In this document: one piece after another, positions 61,980-64,000 of the stretch
Position numbering within the stretch: the stretch's first letter is position 1
How the letters are laid out: the number at the start of each line of letters is the position of its first letter
Assembly: GCF_000026945.1 (NCBI RefSeq)
Contig: NC_012864.1
Span: 620,001 to 684,000, forward strand
DNA length: 64,000 bases
Direction: 5' to 3'
DNA from: Candida dubliniensis CD36
Lineage: Eukaryota; Ascomycota; Pichiomycetes; Serinales; Debaryomycetaceae
Notes under the pieces: model-generated
Seen by the model: the letters and a program-made list of their open reading frames with translations, nothing else
What the model was told of the DNA's origin: nothing
Databases searched by the model: none
Position numbers and translations under genes: made by a program

Positions 61980-62540
61980 TTGTTGCTGTGGATCAGAATT
62001 AGGAACAACGGTTACACCTTGAGTTTGTACCATTGGTTGCATATACCCATTAGCATGAGGCACAAAATACACTGGATAAGGTTGATGATATACATGATTC
62101 CCATTACGATCAATAGAAAATGGAATAGCTGTATTAGGTATAGCATATGAACCAGGAGGTAAATTATTTGGTGAAATGGCCATACCTGCAGGGGTTGTAG
62201 TAGTAGTATTAGTACCATTAGTAGTATTAATCATCATATTTTGATTCTTATTTTTCCGTTTTCTTGAACTTGGATTGGTATGAATTCTTAAATGTCTAGT
62301 TAATTCATCGGATCTACTGAATCGTTTAACACAACCAGGAAAAGTACAAGCATGGGGCTTTTCTCCCGTATGGGTTCTAATATGTCTAGTTTGATGTTCT
62401 AATCGATGGAAAGCCTTATCACAAAATGTACATTTATAAGGTCTATCATCTTTATTCTTTTTCTCTTTTGGTGCCATTTTTTTGGAGTCGAGGGGCGTGG
62501 GCGTGGGTGTAGGCGAAGGCATTGGTGTGGACATAGACAT
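60804..62540 (-). CDS. MIG1: C2H2 glucose repressor Mig1
   Basis: 578 residues. Two adjacent C2H2 fingers at the N-terminus use C37, C40, H53, H57 and C65, C70, H83, H87, joined by the classic linker HTGEKPHAC. Finger wording [10 protein letters not shown] and [10 protein letters not shown] is that of the Mig1/CreA family, which binds GC-box (SYGGRG) sites. A basic SSRKRKNKN segment follows. The rest is Ser/Asn/Gln-rich with long polyglutamine runs (61690-61730 and 61935-61990) and SP/TP sites suitable for Snf1 phosphorylation control. The C-terminus ([21 protein letters not shown]) resembles the effector region. Mig1 represses genes for alternative carbon sources when glucose is present. Confidence 0.95.
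61690..61990. repeat. Glutamine-coding triplet repeats in MIG1
   Basis: Two CAA/CAG blocks (TTG/CTG and GCT-phase on the plus strand), the larger at about 61935-61990, encode polyglutamine; mixed codons but still likely length-polymorphic. Confidence 0.85.
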
Positions 62541-64000
62541 TAGGACTTTAGGACTTTAATTAATCTCTAGTTAATTGCAATGAATACTGAATGCAAAAAA
62601 AAGAAAGGTATTAAAAAAAGGAATTCAAATGAATAAGTCTAAAAAGAAAAAGAAAAAGAAAAAAAAAAATTTTTAAAAGGAGAAATCTCTTTCTTTTTCT
62701 ATTCCAACTCTTTGGTCTTATAATGGTATATAATCAAGATAGAGGGAGAAGTGCACTGTTGGTGGATTTATACAAATTTTTTTTTTTTTTTCCCGTAATT
62801 CTCCCCCCCTCCTCCTCACTCACTCACTCACTCACTCCTCACTTCTCCTTCCCTCTCCAAATAAAAAAAAACTACAAGTTTGCGTCGTTTCTTTTTCTAA
62901 CTTATTTATGTGTGTGTGTGGATGCGTTGTATGCGAGAGTGTGATGCACAATTTGTTAAAAAAAAAGGTCTCGGAAAAACTTGTCTGTTTCTGATTTCTC
63001 CATTGGGGTGGAAAAAAAAATTTTATTATAAATCTCAATTTTAGTTTGGGGGGGTTGAAAGTGTTGGGAGGTCGGTGGGTCCGGTTCAGCGGTTGTTTTA
63101 TACGTTGGTTGTGCACTAAACTCCAGACGATCATTTAGTTTGGTTTTCTTTTTTTTTTTTTTTTTTTTTTTATTTGAGATCCATTTGACATCATCATATA
63201 CTCTCATTATTCATTCATTGGCTTTGAATATATTAACAATGTGCTTGTGTATGCATATATAAGAGTTGAACAAAAACACCTCAGTGAAAAATTTTTATCT
63301 TTATGGAGCATCTCCTATTATTTTCGGAGAAATACTAGTGAAATCCCATCTTATTCTCCATTGTAAAGAAAAAAAATGAAACAATACAAAATTCTAATCT
63401 AAAAACTGATGTATGTTGGGTATCTAAAATATACTTTAGAAACGTTAAACTAAATTCGATGTTGTAAACCAAGATGACTCTCCGCCGCCGTAGTAATAGA
63501 GATGATACTCATATTTGCATAATCTTTTGAAATCAAAATAGGAGTAGTAGGATGAAGGTGAAACATAACTCGTAAACTATTCCCCGTCAACTGCTTTTTG
63601 GCGAGAAAAAATAAAACTGTGCCCAGTTCTTTTGTCTCAAAATAAAACAACAACAATATTGATGTGAATGAGGTGATTTTTATAAATCCCACAAAGAAGG
63701 AGAAAAAAAATGCAGTTCCAAATGGCATTTATTCGCGACAGAAGAAAAGATAATCCGATGATGGGATTTTGAAGTTACACAAACCTCTAACATGCAATTT
63801 ATTGTGCGACAAAGACAAAAAAAAAAAAAAAACTGTGGGTCAAGTTGGTGGGTTAAAATTCCACAAAAGATTTTCTGTTATCAAATTCCCAAATAGTTCA
63901 TTATAAGGATAAACGGATAAGGGAGAAAGAGGTTGTTATTAGGGAGGAGACATCAAGTGATAGAGAATTGTAAACAGAAACGAGATACGGAGAGAGAGAG
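62541..64000. other. MIG1 upstream region to the window end
   Basis: About 1.46 kb, with A-rich DNA near 62644-62670, a TCAC repeat (62815-62840), T and A tracts (62778-62792, 63150-63171, 63815-63832) and a GA repeat at the very end. Small frames here are low complexity or shadow. Presumed MIG1 promoter; nothing else recognised. Confidence 0.55.

Noticed and set aside
1..64000. tRNA, rRNA, snoRNA, CRISPR arrays or a centromere
   Set aside because: No cloverleaf with a GGTTCGAAT-type B box, no rRNA similarity, no spaced direct repeats and no large inverted repeat were found by reading; small snoRNAs cannot be excluded without a covariance search.

Overview
The window is nuclear DNA of a CUG-Ser clade yeast, almost certainly Candida albicans or a very close relative. 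It is AT-rich and intron-poor. Leucine in abundant proteins is written almost only as TTA or TTG (YNK1 is a clear case), while CTG is rare and scattered, as expected where CTG is read as serine. The gene series IFH1, eIF3f, BUR2, CTA7, TRR1, PEP12, CIA1, CYC2, HIR2, CKB2, MSW1, GAP1, LSM8, MDE1, DID2, HSL1, GRP2, YNK1, SPT8, trimethyllysine dioxygenase, GRE3, MIG1 matches what I remember of C. albicans chromosome 5. Residues quoted as Leu at CTG codons should be read as Ser.

Layout. 1-5 kb: the 5' end of IFH1 (minus), a 2.5-kb upstream region, an eIF3f-like MPN protein (minus), and BUR2 diverging from it. 5-15.5 kb: a plus-strand run of BUR2, an unrecognised membrane protein, a zinc alcohol dehydrogenase, the Zn2Cys6 factor CTA7, thioredoxin reductase TRR1 and the endosomal syntaxin PEP12. 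15.5-27.6 kb: CIA1 (minus), CYC2 (plus), HIR2 (minus), CKB2, MSW1 and an Spt21/Ams2-type histone-gene regulator (plus). 27.7-38.4 kb: the permease GAP1 and an unrecognised coiled-coil protein (minus), LSM8 (plus, with one intron), MDE1 (minus), DID2 (plus) and the kinase HSL1 (minus). 38.4-44.4 kb: long intergenic DNA holding a broken Ty1/copia pol remnant, then GRP2 (minus) and YNK1 (plus). 44.8-53.4 kb: SPT8, a TBC-domain membrane protein, a carnitine-pathway dioxygenase and the xylose-reductase-like GRE3. 53.9-60.2 kb: a complete Ty1/copia retrotransposon on the minus strand. 60.8-64 kb: the glucose repressor MIG1 and its upstream DNA.

The genes are ordinary housekeeping and regulatory genes, each with its own promoter; there is no operon-like cluster. 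Functional echoes are redox and carbonyl stress (TRR1, GRP2, GRE3, the zinc dehydrogenase), chromatin and transcription (IFH1, BUR2, HIR2, the Spt21-like protein, SPT8, CTA7, MIG1) and nitrogen, sulfur or carbon supply (GAP1, MDE1, the dioxygenase).

The most unusual object is the retrotransposon. Its two 270-bp LTRs are identical, it is flanked by a 5-bp target duplication, and it has one open pol frame of 1,509 codons. Its gag region is riddled with stops and frameshifts and appears built from two or three diverged tandem copies of one Gag segment. Pol begins straight after an in-frame TAG. This combination suggests an element that moves using Gag supplied by a relative. No rRNA, tRNA or CRISPR array was seen.
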